A DNA stretch of 63,931 nt from Nostoc favosum CHAB5714. Its GTDB lineage: Bacteria; Cyanobacteriota; Cyanobacteriia; Cyanobacteriales; Nostocaceae. The translations under genes were made by a program, and so were the position numbers. The notes under the pieces are model-generated. The model made no database searches. It was not told the DNA's origin and saw only the letters and a list, made by a program, of their open reading frames with translations. The stretch is taken from the NCBI RefSeq assembly GCF_020829495.1, contig NZ_JAIVFQ010000039.1, positions 1 through 63,931 of the forward strand, written 5' to 3'. Below are positions 28,868-38,700 of the stretch, piece by piece (the first letter of the stretch is position 1; every line of letters starts with the position of its first letter).

Positions 28868-29452
28868 TCAAGATGATGCAAGTATTGCATTAATATGTCG
28901 CCGCACAAGATATTTTTGTTGCTCTGCGGAGAACTGCTCAGGACAAATGACAATACCAGTGCCAATCCCATCTACTAGGGCGATGAGTGCATTGGCTTCG
29001 AGTGTTAAATCGAGATCGGCTCGAATCACCAAGGCTTTTTGTAACTCAGCTAACTCTTGACAAATAAGTTGCCGTAAAGAGTCATAGCGTTTTTGGTGTT
29101 TCTGAACGAGGCGTTCGCGCCCGACAGAATAGCCCAAAAATGCCACCCAAACCTTCCAATCAGCTTTGTCAATGTCCTCTAGAGGTAGAGCCACGAAAAT
29201 CATCTGTACTAGTCTGTCAATTCCTTGCCGTCCCTCGGCACAGGTTTTCATGTCCTGTAGGACGTTTTCAAATACTTGTTCCAGGGCAAATAGGGTAAGT
29301 TCTTCTTTATCTCGAAAGTAATGGGTAACAACCCCGGTTGAAGAGCCAAGTTCTTGCGCGATCGCCCGCATACTGGCACGATCCAATCCTTCACGGGCAA
29401 TCACCCGCCATGCCGCTTTAGTGACTTCAATACGGCGAGCGTCATAACTCAT
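28868..29452 (-). CDS. TetR-family repressor (BetI-like)
   Basis: A 194-residue protein. The HTH is EGLDRASMRAIAQELGSSTG followed by VVTHYFRDKEEL. The C-terminus has the BetI-like TetR_C pattern (ALIALVDGIGTGIVI). It diverges from a GNAT gene whose 5' end is intact, and a strong two-dyad operator lies between them, so it most likely represses both genes. Confidence 0.85.
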   Translation of the reverse strand: MSYDARRIEVTKAAWRVIAREGLDRASMRAIAQELGSSTGVVTHYFRDKEELTLFALEQVFENVLQDMKTCAEGRQGIDRLVQMIFVALPLEDIDKADWKVWVAFLGYSVGRERLVQKHQKRYDSLRQLICQELAELQKALVIRADLDLTLEANALIALVDGIGTGIVICPEQFSAEQQKYLVRRHINAILASS

Positions 29453-29502
29453 ACCTCTCCTCGGTTTACAGCAACATGAAACAAGTCTCTTGACATCTTA
29501 CC

Positions 29503-29541
29503 ACAACAGTTGTTATGTTTTATCGACATAACAACTGTTGT
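29503..29541. promoter_or_regulatory. Two-dyad operator of the TetR/GNAT pair
   Basis: ACAACAGTTGTTATG and its exact reverse complement are separated by 9 nt. Each arm contains its own 11-bp dyad (ACAACAGTTGT), so two TetR dimers could bind. It lies midway between the divergent starts. Confidence 0.75.
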
Positions 29542-29586
29542 AATATTTTTTCCAGAGGCTAACCAGTTTTACACACGGAGTTCGCA

Positions 29587-29937
29587 ATGATTCGACCGAC
29601 CATGCCCGATGATACAACCGCGCTGATTGCCTTAGCCGATGCAACCGGACTGTTCCAACCAAACCAACTTGAGGAGCTTGGCGAAATGTTGTCCGATTAC
29701 TTCAGTGGTAGCAGCGACAGAGGTTCTCTGCCAGACGGCAAAGGCGAATGCTTTTGGATTACCGACGATGACAATGGGGCGGTCGGGGTCGCTTACTGTG
29801 AGATGGAACGGATGACTGATCAGACGTGGAATCTACAGTTGATTGCTATCCGACCCGACCGCCAAGGACAAGGGCGGAATGGCACTAAGAAAAGCCGAAA
29901 CACTTGCGGGTTAAGCAGTTTGCAATTGGTTTCGTAA
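29587..29937 (+). pseudogene. GNAT acetyltransferase truncated by IS4 element
   Basis: The N-terminal ~98 residues read as a GNAT acetyltransferase (MIRPTMPDDTTALIALADATG, then LQLIAIRPDRQGQGR, which includes the acetyl-CoA binding R/Q-x-x-G-x-G/A loop). Right after GQGR the frame enters the IS end at about 29877 and stops at 29937. The second half of the fold is missing. The target is unknown; neighbouring TetR suggests drug or metabolite response. Confidence 0.8.
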
Positions 29938-31486
29938 TTCGTGCCGAGGTTTCGTCATTAAAGGGTAAGCTTTCGGGCGACGTTTACGAACTCGTGGTTC
30001 ACTTCTTGCGGGGCGATCGCTGACAGGCTTGTGGGCAATAACTTTTAGTAAAGTACGATAAATTCGCTGACGTTTTGTTGAAGTTGCGGCTAACAGTTCG
30101 GGAATAAAGTTAATTAAATGGTGGCGAGTACCTTGCAACGATAGACGTAATGGAGGAGTGGTGTAAGTAGTTCCGGCATCCCACATCAAACTACGAAGTA
30201 GATTGTAAGCCAGTAAATAAACATAAATTTCTTTGCGTACCATTGAGGGACTTTTACACCGCAAAACATCCATTCCCAGAGTAGTTTTAAGATGCCTCAA
30301 ATCCGATTCAACATCCCAACGTTTACCGTAAAGTCCAACAATTTCGAGAGTAGAATAAGTTGCTTTATCTAAAAGAGTAGTAATTAAGCTAACTTGTTGG
30401 GTGCGAAAACCAGGAATAAGAATGTAGTAGTAAATCTCTCGGACAGTTATGGAAGGAGGTAAAGCTAAAAAATCCTCTTTATTCAATCCTTTTGGACAAA
30501 TTTTAGGTTTATACCAAGTAACTAATTTGTCGCAATCTCCAACAATTTTACCTTTTCGCATAGTTGTTGTACGAGATTGATGTTTACGGAATACAGCATC
30601 ACAATTAAGTTTTTTGATAGTAAACATATCAGCATAAGCGCAAAAAGCTCTATCTCCTAAAAGCACATCATTGGGTTTGAGAAAACTGTACAACCTCCTA
30701 GCTAATTTAATATCATGAGTGTTCAAAACGTCTATACACAAAGCAATGGCGGCTCCTGTCACCAAACTGAATACCACACCGATTTTAGCAATTGGGAAGC
30801 CACATCCAGCTTTTTGAGTACTTGGCTGAGGATATTCTATTTGGTTCTCTATAGTGTCCGGCATGGAGACAGTCGAGCCATCTATTACTTTCACATTCCG
30901 TCCACACCATAAATGTTCTTGAGTTATTCTTTCTTCTAAATTATGTGCAGAATAATTGAAAAGCTTCTCTATTTATTTTTCTGATAATCTTACTCGTGCT
31001 TGACAGTATGCACTCGTATCTGTGGACGGAATTTCTACTTCTGATTCTGCCAAATGTGCAATTATTTTACTTACAGCATTGTGGCAAGTTTTATCCGTAT
31101 CTAAAACCTGTGATAAAAACGCCCACAATGTTACGAATGGGTCAAATAATCGCTTTTTATATTTGATTTTTAGCTCAAATATTGTTTCTTTAATCACCGA
31201 TTCCGGTAATAGTTCTTTGAAAGGTAAACCTAAACTTTGGTTAAATTTATCCTTGAGGATTTGTACTCTTAGTGTCACAGTAGTGTTTATGATGTTGGCT
31301 TATTCGTCTCAGAAAAGTATTTCACGGACGAGTAAGCTTTTTCTACCTCCAAAAATTTTTTAGGCAACTGTACATCATCTCTTCATCAGCGATCGCAGCT
31401 ACTTATGCCATTAATTACTGCGCTCTCTGGCATTAAAAGCTGTAACCCCTATTCCGCATACATTAGAGCTTTTCTTAGTGCCATTC
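29877..31486 (-). mobile_element. IS4-family element with 19-bp TIRs, no target duplication
   Basis: GAATGGCACTAAGAAAAGC at 29877-29895 and its exact inverse at 31468-31486 bound ~1.6 kb. The flanks GGGCG and GTCCC do not match, and both flanking genes are truncated, so the element sits at a rearrangement junction rather than a simple insertion. It carries one transposase with a nonsense codon. Confidence 0.75.
29911..31278 (-). pseudogene. IS4 transposase split by one in-frame TAA
   Basis: Start ATG 31278, end 29911. The 5' portion (to 30973) and the 3' portion are in the same frame, separated only by TAA at 30973-30975 within RLSEK-stop-IEKLF, where a Leu TTA would fit. The catalytic Asp residues are in VIDGSTVSMPD and LLGDRAF; the YGKRWDVESDLRHLK motif is the IS4 Y-R-E-K signature. 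All catalytic parts lie downstream of the stop, and no recoding signal is seen, so it is probably inactive. Confidence 0.8.
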
Positions 31487-31784
31487 GTCCCTTTACCAAA
31501 GATTCGCGCACATCCAGAACCATCGAAATAATAGCTACGGCGATCAGCATTAGCAACATGATGTTTTTAAACTGATCCCAGAAAATTTCTAGGGGCGATC
31601 GTCCACTCGTTTCGACCAGTTCATTTGTACCGTAGTGCTGTAAATTCTGGTCAATCTGTTCCTGAGTTAAACCATGCGTGCGATCGCTCTTGAGCAGCCA
31701 AAGAGTTTTTTGAGCCTCAATAGTATGCCAGGCATGGTTCTCAACCGGTTGATCAACTTGAGGATGCGATAGGTTAGCAGACAT
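31449..31784 (-). pseudogene. P-type cation ATPase, N-terminal fragment
   Basis: Starts ATG 31784 (GTG 31802 possible). NHAWHTIEAQKTLWLLKSD, GLTQEQIDQNLQHYGTNEL and FKNIMLLMLIAVAIISMVLDVRESLVKG match the cation-ATPase N-terminal domain through the first membrane segments. The frame then enters the IS end (RMALRKA) and stops. About 800 residues, with the phosphorylation site, are missing. It lies divergently from the AAA gene at 31938, with which it shares putative operator repeats. Confidence 0.8.
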
Positions 31785-31800
31785 GGATAAAATGAATTGC

Positions 31801-31845
31801 ACTAGAAAATAGTTCTTATATCATGACACTGTACTAGAAAATAGT
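31801..31845. promoter_or_regulatory. Direct repeats of ACTAGAAAATAGT, operator-like
   Basis: ACTAGAAAATAGT occurs at 31801-31813 and 31833-31845, a 32-bp (three-turn) period. Each copy is a dyad ACTA-N5-TAGT. They lie between the truncated P-type ATPase and AAA genes and may bind a shared regulator. Confidence 0.5.
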
Positions 31846-31937
31846 GCAAGCAGTTATACATCGAAAATTCTTCTGGCGTTGTTAGAGAAAAGTAGATAGT
31901 TTTTCAGTTCAGGTTGGCTCAAAGTGAGGAGAATTAG

Positions 31938-33059
31938 TTGACAATGATGAACAATGCTTTTAAACCACAAAGGTTAATTGGCAGACAGCCTGAGCTAGAG
32001 CAAACCTGTAAAATTTTGGCGGCTGACCAAGATTTGATGCTCACAGGCGTGACGGGAAGTGGGCGGCGAGCGTTGATTCGCTATGCCGCACAGCAAATGG
32101 GAGCCAGGATTTTGGAGATCGACTGCTTGCGAGCCACTACCTCTTCTCGCTTCTTAGAGTTGATGGCTTCAGGGATTGTGCAGATATTTGGCACATCGCA
32201 AGAACGAACTTTTATTCAACAGTGGGCTTGTGCCTATCCCTTGCAATTAGAGCAACCAACCGCACATCAAACCCGCTTGGTTTGGCAGGTTCCTCCAAAT
32301 GATGAATGGCTGATTCTACAAGCCTTATTAAACTTACCTCAGATGATGGCAGAACAGTTAAGCTGTCGGGTAGTGTTTGTCTTTCAGAATTTTCCCCATA
32401 TTCGCTCCTGGGATCGGGCAGGCCGATGGGAATCATATTTGCGGCAAGAAATTCAACGCCAAAACCGGGTTAGTTACGTTATCTTGGCTACAACTCCAGA
32501 ACATTGGGTGGAAGATAGCTCGATTCAATTTGTCTCCTTGCTCCCAATGCCAGGCCAAGAAATTCAAACCTGGGTTGTTGAAACAATGGCAGCAGCAGAC
32601 TTAAAGTTTGAAGTGGATGCCTTAAAACTATTTTTAGACTATTCACAAGGACATGTTGGAGATGCCATTGCTTTGGCGCGGCGAATTTGGAGCGACCATC
32701 ATTGCTTCTATCAGGATGAACAAACCAGTTTTGCGCTCCAATCCTCCCCAAAACTCGTCCAACTTCATCACGTATATTGCAGCACGTTACGATTGGTTGA
32801 AGATTTGTCTGTTACCTTTGAATCTCTCCTTTTACTGCTGCCTCCCATTCAGGCACGGGTACTGGAAAGTTTAGCTATCGATCCTACTGATAGCCCTCAT
32901 TCACGTCCCTATCTTCAGAAACACCAATTTTCACGAGGTGGTGGTTTTCAAGGTGCTCTTACAGGATTGGAACAGAAAGGATTAATTTATGGAGCCAAAG
33001 GCGGGTATCGAGTGGCATTACCACTTCTATCGTTTTGGCTCAAACATCGCATTTTGTAG
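31938..33059 (+). CDS. AAA/ORC-like ATP-binding protein with odd Walker A
   Basis: A 373-residue protein: LIGRQPELEQTCKIL (sensor-type N-terminus), Walker A-like LTGVTGSGRRALI, strand VVFVFQNFP in the Walker B position, and a C-terminal winged-helix-like domain (GFQGALTGLEQKGLIY). It resembles the Orc1/Cdc6-like ATPase group. The Walker A lysine is replaced by Arg (GSGRRA), which would weaken hydrolysis. It diverges from the P-type ATPase fragment. Its function is unknown. Confidence 0.65.
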   Translation: MTMMNNAFKPQRLIGRQPELEQTCKILAADQDLMLTGVTGSGRRALIRYAAQQMGARILEIDCLRATTSSRFLELMASGIVQIFGTSQERTFIQQWACAYPLQLEQPTAHQTRLVWQVPPNDEWLILQALLNLPQMMAEQLSCRVVFVFQNFPHIRSWDRAGRWESYLRQEIQRQNRVSYVILATTPEHWVEDSSIQFVSLLPMPGQEIQTWVVETMAAADLKFEVDALKLFLDYSQGHVGDAIALARRIWSDHHCFYQDEQTSFALQSSPKLVQLHHVYCSTLRLVEDLSVTFESLLLLLPPIQARVLESLAIDPTDSPHSRPYLQKHQFSRGGGFQGALTGLEQKGLIYGAKGGYRVALPLLSFWLKHRIL

Positions 33060-33229
33060 TTTTGAAGGTGTCGGTGAAAGTTGAGCAAACCGTTTTGAAA
33101 GCATAAAGCAAGCAAATTGCTTATATTATACTCTCAATTACATAGGTATTAAGCAAAGGTATGAAATTTTCCCAAACCCAGTAACATCCACCCCAACATC
33201 TTGCAAAAGTAAAATTACTTTGTCTAAAT

Positions 33230-33255
33230 ATTATATTACTATATAGTAGTATGAT
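33230..33255. promoter_or_regulatory. SqrR/BigR-type operator, copy 1
   Basis: ATTATATTAC, TATATA spacer, GTAGTATGAT: a 26-bp imperfect dyad 68 bp upstream of the BLH start. The same left half and spacing occur at 45311 and 55775. Confidence 0.65.
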
Positions 33256-33322
33256 AGTTAAATGAAAAATAGTTTTTCTTTTGACGCTTCGCAGTAGGCA
33301 AACAGAATTCGAGGAGATATCA

Positions 33323-33772
33323 ATGGAAAACGTTAAGAAGATTAATGATGAACTAACAGTGGCGGGACAGGTGACACCGGAGCAATTGAAGCAGGCAGCA
33401 CATGAGGGTTTCAAATCGGTCCTGAACCTGCGTGCACCTGACGAGAAAGGCTTCCTCAGCGATGAGCAGCAGCAGGCAGAGGCAGCGGGACTGTGCTACG
33501 TTAACATACCAGTCAAGCTAGAAGAAATCAGCGATGAGTTGATTCACGAGGTGTTAAGGCAAATTGACAAGTTGCCCAAACCGGCGCTGGTGCATTGTGC
33601 TAGTGCGATGCGTGCCGTTGTAATAACGTTGATGAACATTGCCATCTGGCAAGGGATGACACCGCAGCAGGCGTTTGAGAAGGCCGCTGAAATCGGCTTC
33701 GATCTTAATGCTCAACCGCAGATCAAGCAGTTATTTGATCGCTACGTTTCAGAGTACTTGAAAGCGACTTGA
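33323..33772 (+). CDS. BLH/DUF442-type phosphatase-like protein
   Basis: A 149-residue protein; GAGGAG precedes the ATG at 33323. The fold is the DUF442/TIGR01244 (beta-lactamase hydrolase-like) rhodanese/phosphatase type. The active site is HCASAMRA: His91, Cys92, Arg97, where relatives usually have Gly two residues after the serine (HCxSGxR), so the glycine is replaced by Ala. In proteobacteria this domain is part of Blh, a persulfide dioxygenase-associated enzyme regulated by BigR. Here it stands alone, without a metallo-beta-lactamase domain. It begins an operon with an SCP2-like gene and an RND pump. Confidence 0.75.
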   Translation: MENVKKINDELTVAGQVTPEQLKQAAHEGFKSVLNLRAPDEKGFLSDEQQQAEAAGLCYVNIPVKLEEISDELIHEVLRQIDKLPKPALVHCASAMRAVVITLMNIAIWQGMTPQQAFEKAAEIGFDLNAQPQIKQLFDRYVSEYLKAT

Positions 33773-33804
33773 GAACCCATAGCTGTCTTCAGCTATGGGT
33801 TCTC
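33771..33804 (+). terminator. Intercistronic 15-bp hairpin
   Basis: GAGAACCCATAGCTG and CAGCTATGGGTTCTC enclose 4 nt. It overlaps the BLH stop and lies 30 bp before the SCP2 gene. With no T-run it is more likely an mRNA-stabilising or partial-termination stem setting relative expression within the operon. Confidence 0.65.
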
Positions 33805-33834
33805 AGTTGGTAAACTTAATTTTGAAGCGAAACA

Positions 33835-34236
33835 ATGGCGAACTTGTTTTCATTGGAATGGATGCAGTCTTATAAAGTTTGCTGGAATGCAGAGCCTGAA
33901 TTAGTAGATGTTCTAGCGAAAATTAACTTTAGTTCTGTAATTGGCTATGGCTTTATAGGAAACCCTCAGCCCACGGGCGTAATTATGATAGTTCAGGAGC
34001 GAGCTATGAGTGCAAGCGGTTATGAGGGGCAACCCCTGAACTGGGATCTGCGGCCAGACCATAAGCATTGGCAAAAGTGGCTAACTAAGGGCTTGGATAT
34101 GACGGAATCAAGTATGGCCTGTGTAACGCGCAAATTGAAATTTGAGGTAGGAGATTACCTGGCTATAATTAAATACCCCCGCATGGTAGGACCATTTATC
34201 AAGTCCTTCATCATAATGGGTCTGGCTCGGAACTGA
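33835..34236 (+). CDS. SCP2-like protein, paralog A
   Basis: A 133-residue protein with an SCP2-like core: INFSSVIGYGFIGNPQPTGVI, then GYEGQPLNWDLRPD, LDMTESSMACVTRKLKFEVGDY and IKYPRMVGPFIKSF. It is paralogous to 43408-43803 along the full length. SCP2 domains bind hydrophobic ligands. Two copies, each beside a sulfide-oxidation gene under the same operator, suggest a role with a hydrophobic sulfur or quinone species. This is an inference. Confidence 0.7.
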   Translation: MANLFSLEWMQSYKVCWNAEPELVDVLAKINFSSVIGYGFIGNPQPTGVIMIVQERAMSASGYEGQPLNWDLRPDHKHWQKWLTKGLDMTESSMACVTRKLKFEVGDYLAIIKYPRMVGPFIKSFIIMGLARN

Positions 34237-34366
34237 GCAATAGAATCCACTTAAAATATCGCTCTGTCGCCCTTCCAGCCCGAATCATACTTTCATTCAG
34301 CAATGCCCAGGATATTCCACATAGCGGGGCAATCAATCATAAACAACAGGAGCAAGCATTATAGTG

Positions 34367-35653
34367 ATGGATAAGCTATCTCACCCTCTCTCGCATTCAC
34401 CTTTCTGGCTTCGGCACCTCCCCAGGATTGGGTTGCTGGTGGGAGTGCTACTGGTTTTGGGTGGAACTGGTTGGTGGTTCAGTCAGCCTGGAAAAAATAG
34501 GGAATCATCAGCAATTCCGGTGTCGGCAAACGCAACGGTTCCACTACGGGTGAAGACTGCAATTGCCCGCCTGCAAAGCGTCGAAACCAAGCGAGTGCTG
34601 ACAGGAACTGTGGAACCTGTAGAAACCGTGAATTTAACCAGTCGGGTTACGGGAAAAGTTCGCCAATTGGCTGTGCAAGAAGGCGATCGAGTCAAGACGG
34701 GAGACACCCTTGTGGTAATTGACGTTGCCGATATTCAAGCACAGAGCGGTCAGGCATTAGCTGGGGTAAATATGGCCCAGTCCAATTACCAGACTGCCCA
34801 AGCACAGTGGCGGGAAGCCCGTGCCCAGTTACAGGAAGCCGAAGCTGAACTGGCAGATGCCCGACTCGAACAACAGCGGATGGCAATGCTGCGGTCAGAA
34901 GGAGCGGTTAGCCAGCAAGTGTTGGATAAAGCCAATACACGGGTGCAGATGACCCAGGCACGGATTCAACAAATTCAAGCCGGAATTAGCCAAGCTCAAG
35001 CGACGATGAACCAGGCACGGGCGCAGGTCAAGCAATCGCAGGCGCAGGTGTCACAGGTATCAGCCAATCTTAATTACGGAAAGATCACGGCTCCCTTTAA
35101 TGGCACAATTACTCGCAAGCACGCTGAAGTAGGAGCAATGGCAGGGCCAGGGCAACAACTAGTGACGCTGGAAAGTAGCGATCGCCTGCGGTTTAGTACC
35201 CAAGTTCCAGAATCACTGATCGTCCAGGTTACGCAGGGCCAACCGGTGTCTGTTCGTCTGGATGCTCTGAATCGAAGCGTATTGGGTGCTGTCAGCCAGA
35301 TTATTCCTTCTGCCGATCCAAAAACACGCAACTTTGAAGTGAAAGTCGCCCTCAATAAAGTTTCAGGAATGATTCCGGGGATGTTTGGGCGACTGCAATT
35401 GGCCGATGGAGCCGCTGCTACATTTGGAGAACGCATCGCTCTAGTGATTCCTAAATCCGCAATCATAAAACAGTTTGGCGTCACTGGTGTATTCAAAATC
35501 GACGACAAAGATCGGGCAATCTTTCAGCCCATTACTACAGGCAAAACCCAGAATTTTGAGATTGAAGTGTTTTCAGGTTTGAAAGCAGGCAATCGGTTGG
35601 TACTGGAACCAACAGACAATTTGAAAGAAGGAATTGCTCTTCAGATCGATTAA
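34367..35653 (+). CDS. RND efflux membrane-fusion (periplasmic adaptor) protein
   Basis: A 428-residue HlyD/AcrA-type adaptor. One N-terminal membrane helix (LLVGVLLVLGGTGWWF) is followed by the biotinyl-lipoyl strands (LTSRVTGKVRQLAVQEGDRV), an alpha-hairpin of long Ala/Gln-rich helices (about 120-235), second lipoyl half (YGKITAPFNGTITRKHAEVG) and beta-barrel domain. There is no lipobox. It would connect the RND pump to an outer-membrane channel such as TolC, not found here. It is in the BLH-SCP2 operon, 127 bp after SCP2, and precedes the pump by 59 bp. Confidence 0.9.
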   Translation: MDKLSHPLSHSPFWLRHLPRIGLLVGVLLVLGGTGWWFSQPGKNRESSAIPVSANATVPLRVKTAIARLQSVETKRVLTGTVEPVETVNLTSRVTGKVRQLAVQEGDRVKTGDTLVVIDVADIQAQSGQALAGVNMAQSNYQTAQAQWREARAQLQEAEAELADARLEQQRMAMLRSEGAVSQQVLDKANTRVQMTQARIQQIQAGISQAQATMNQARAQVKQSQAQVSQVSANLNYGKITAPFNGTITRKHAEVGAMAGPGQQLVTLESSDRLRFSTQVPESLIVQVTQGQPVSVRLDALNRSVLGAVSQIIPSADPKTRNFEVKVALNKVSGMIPGMFGRLQLADGAAATFGERIALVIPKSAIIKQFGVTGVFKIDDKDRAIFQPITTGKTQNFEIEVFSGLKAGNRLVLEPTDNLKEGIALQID

Positions 35654-35712
35654 ATCACTCAGCATGATTCCTAAAAGTGGAATGACTGCATCGTTCAATC
35701 CAGATTCTAATC

Positions 35713-38700
35713 ATGACTCACTTCACTGAAAATTCTCAGAGACATAGCATTATTGGGCGGATTACCGCTTATTTTATCAACTCCCAACTCACAATTTTGG
35801 TGATCGCTGCTCTAGCAATTTTTGGCTTGGCGGCAGTGATGCTGACTCCCAAACAAGAGAACCCGCAAATTGTAGTCCCATCTGCAGACATCTACCTGCC
35901 TTATCCAGGAGCATCCGCAGAAGTTGTGGAAAAGACTCTGACCACTCCGATCGAAGCAAAATTGCGAGAATTGCCCGGAGTTGAACACATCTACTCCACT
36001 TCTCAAGATTCTGCTGCCAAAATTACGGTGCAATTTTTTGTCGGACAAAACTGGGAAGATTCTCTGTTCAAGCTGCAAAACCATTTGTATAGCTATCAGG
36101 ATTTGTTGCCACCTGGCGCACGATATTTGGTGAAGCCTGTGATTATTGACGATGTACCGATCGTCACGCTAACGGTAACAGGCAAAAACTACAGTGATAA
36201 TCAACTGCGACGAATTGGCGAACGCTTACTGGAAGACTTACGCAGTATTCCCAATACGGCCAGCCTAACAATTACAGGTGGACAACCCCGCACCATTCGG
36301 GTAGACCTCGACCCCGACAAACTCGCTAGCTACAAACTGTCGCCTGCTCAGATTACTCAACGCCTCCAGGGGGAGAATTCTCGTATACCTGCAGGGGATG
36401 TGTCGGTAGGAACCAACCGCCTATTCATTGATGTGGGTAATCTGTTTCAATCAGCAACAGACGTAGGAGAAACTATTGTCGGCTTTGATCAAGGTTCACC
36501 CTCTCCTATTTATCTGCGAGATGTGGCAACAGTCGTAGATGACTTTGGCGATCGCACTACCGTATCCCGCATCCATTACCGCCAGGATTGGGATACCACT
36601 ATTCCCTATCCCTACTCGAAAGCCCGACCGACGAGCAAATTTGTATCCCAACCTGCGATTACAATCGGCATCGCTAAACAAAAAGGAACGAATGCTGTCA
36701 GCGTTGCTCAACAGATATTTCAGCGCCTAGAGGAGTTGAAACCGCAATTACCACCGGGAGTGGCGATTGCTGTCACCCGCAACGATGGTCGAACAGCAGC
36801 CAGAGCAGTGGGCGACTTATATCAGAGTTTGGCCATGTCGATTGGCATCGTTGTTGGATTGTTAATTCTCTTTCTAGGCTGGCGGGAGTCTTTGATTGTG
36901 ACGTTAGTCATTCCCTTAACGCTGGCAGGTGTATTGATCGTCGGTTGGATTTCGGGGCAGACGATTAACCGGATCACTTTGTTTGCTTTGATTCTGGCAT
37001 TGGGGACGTTGGTGGATGACGCGATCGCTGTCACCGAAAATATCCACCGTTACTTTGAAGAAAAACCAGGAATGAGTTGGCGCGAGAAGACCCGTGCGGC
37101 AATTGATGCTGTGAGTGAACTGGGTAGTCCGATCGTTCTTTCTAACATTACTGTTATTCTCGCCTTTATTCCAATGGCATTTGTCACGGGCATGATGGGT
37201 CCGTACATGGGACCAATTCCGTTTAACGTTCCGGTGGCAATAATTGTAAGTACAATTCTGGCACTTACGGTAACACCATTTTTTGCACGGCTATTGATTA
37301 AGATCGACACGCCATTCAATCATCAGGACGGAAAAGCGAGTCCAAATGCAATCGTAAATACTCGTATTTATCGCTGGTATCACAGCATTATGGCTCCCCT
37401 TCTAGATTCCGCGAGTCGTCGTCGCTTCGTTTTGTTCTGCATCACCGGATTATTGCTGATATCCTTCATTCCAGTGCTAACGCAAACTGTCAAGTTTAGA
37501 ATGCTGCCCAAAGATAATAAGGACACCTTTCTCCTGCAGTTAGATGCACCTTTGGGAACAGAGTTGGCGGAAGCCGATCGTATGGTGCAGGATATTGAGT
37601 CCATTTTACAGCAAGACTCAGAGGTAACCAATTTTGAAACCTATGTTGGAGTGGGAGCTCCGATTGACTTTAACGGTATGTTACGCGGTGCAACTGATCG
37701 CATCGGCGAACATTTTGCTGATATCCGGGTACATCTGACCAACAAGGATGCTCGCTCGGTTCAATCAGAAGATATCGTGTTCCGGTTGCGTCCTAAACTC
37801 ACGGAAATTGCTCAACACTACAACGCAATTGTCAAACTGGTAGAAGATCCCCCCGGACCTCCCGTTCGTTCAACGATGCTGGCAGAGTTATACGGTCCAG
37901 ACTATACCATACTGCGGCAGCTTGCCAAAGAGGTGCGGCAGGTTTTTGTCCAGACGGCTGAAGTTGTAGACATTGACGACTCGGTGAAAAACCAGATGCC
38001 TCAGATGCGGATGGTGGTGGATCGGGAGAAGGTGAACCGCACTGGGTTGACGACGCAAGACGTTGTCCAAACGCTCCATATGGCGATTGCGGGATCTCAA
38101 GTTTCCATCCTGCAAATACCGGGAGAACTAACTTCAGTAGGAATTCAGGTACGCTTTGCCGATACCAATCGTCAGAGTATTGACGATCTCACCCGAATTC
38201 AATTACCGACCACGAATGGTTCCTTAGTGCCATTGACAGAGTTAGTCACACTTCAACCCTCAACCGTCGATCAACCAATTCTGCATAAAAATCAGCGTCC
38301 CGTTACCTATGTCATGGGTGAAATGGGTGATCGCTCCTCGGTGTATGCAGTGCTGGATCAACTCATCTATTTCCTACGCCATCCCTTACCGAAAGGCTAC
38401 TGGATTCAGTGGGATGGGGAATGGAAACTAACACTGGATGTATTTCGCGATCTGGGGTTGGCAATGCTGGTGGCAATCGTGCTGATTTACCTGATCCTAG
38501 TTGGGCAGTTCGGTAGTTTCAAAGTGCCCTTGATCATCCTCGGCAGTATTCCCCTGGCATTGATTGGTATCTTGCTTGCCTTTGCCGTCAGTGGAGTCTA
38601 CTTCAGCGCTACGGCAATGATTGGCGTGATTTCCCTGGCGGGAATTGTGGTGCGGAATGCGATCGTGCTACTGGAATTTGTGGGAGACAAGCTCAAAGAA

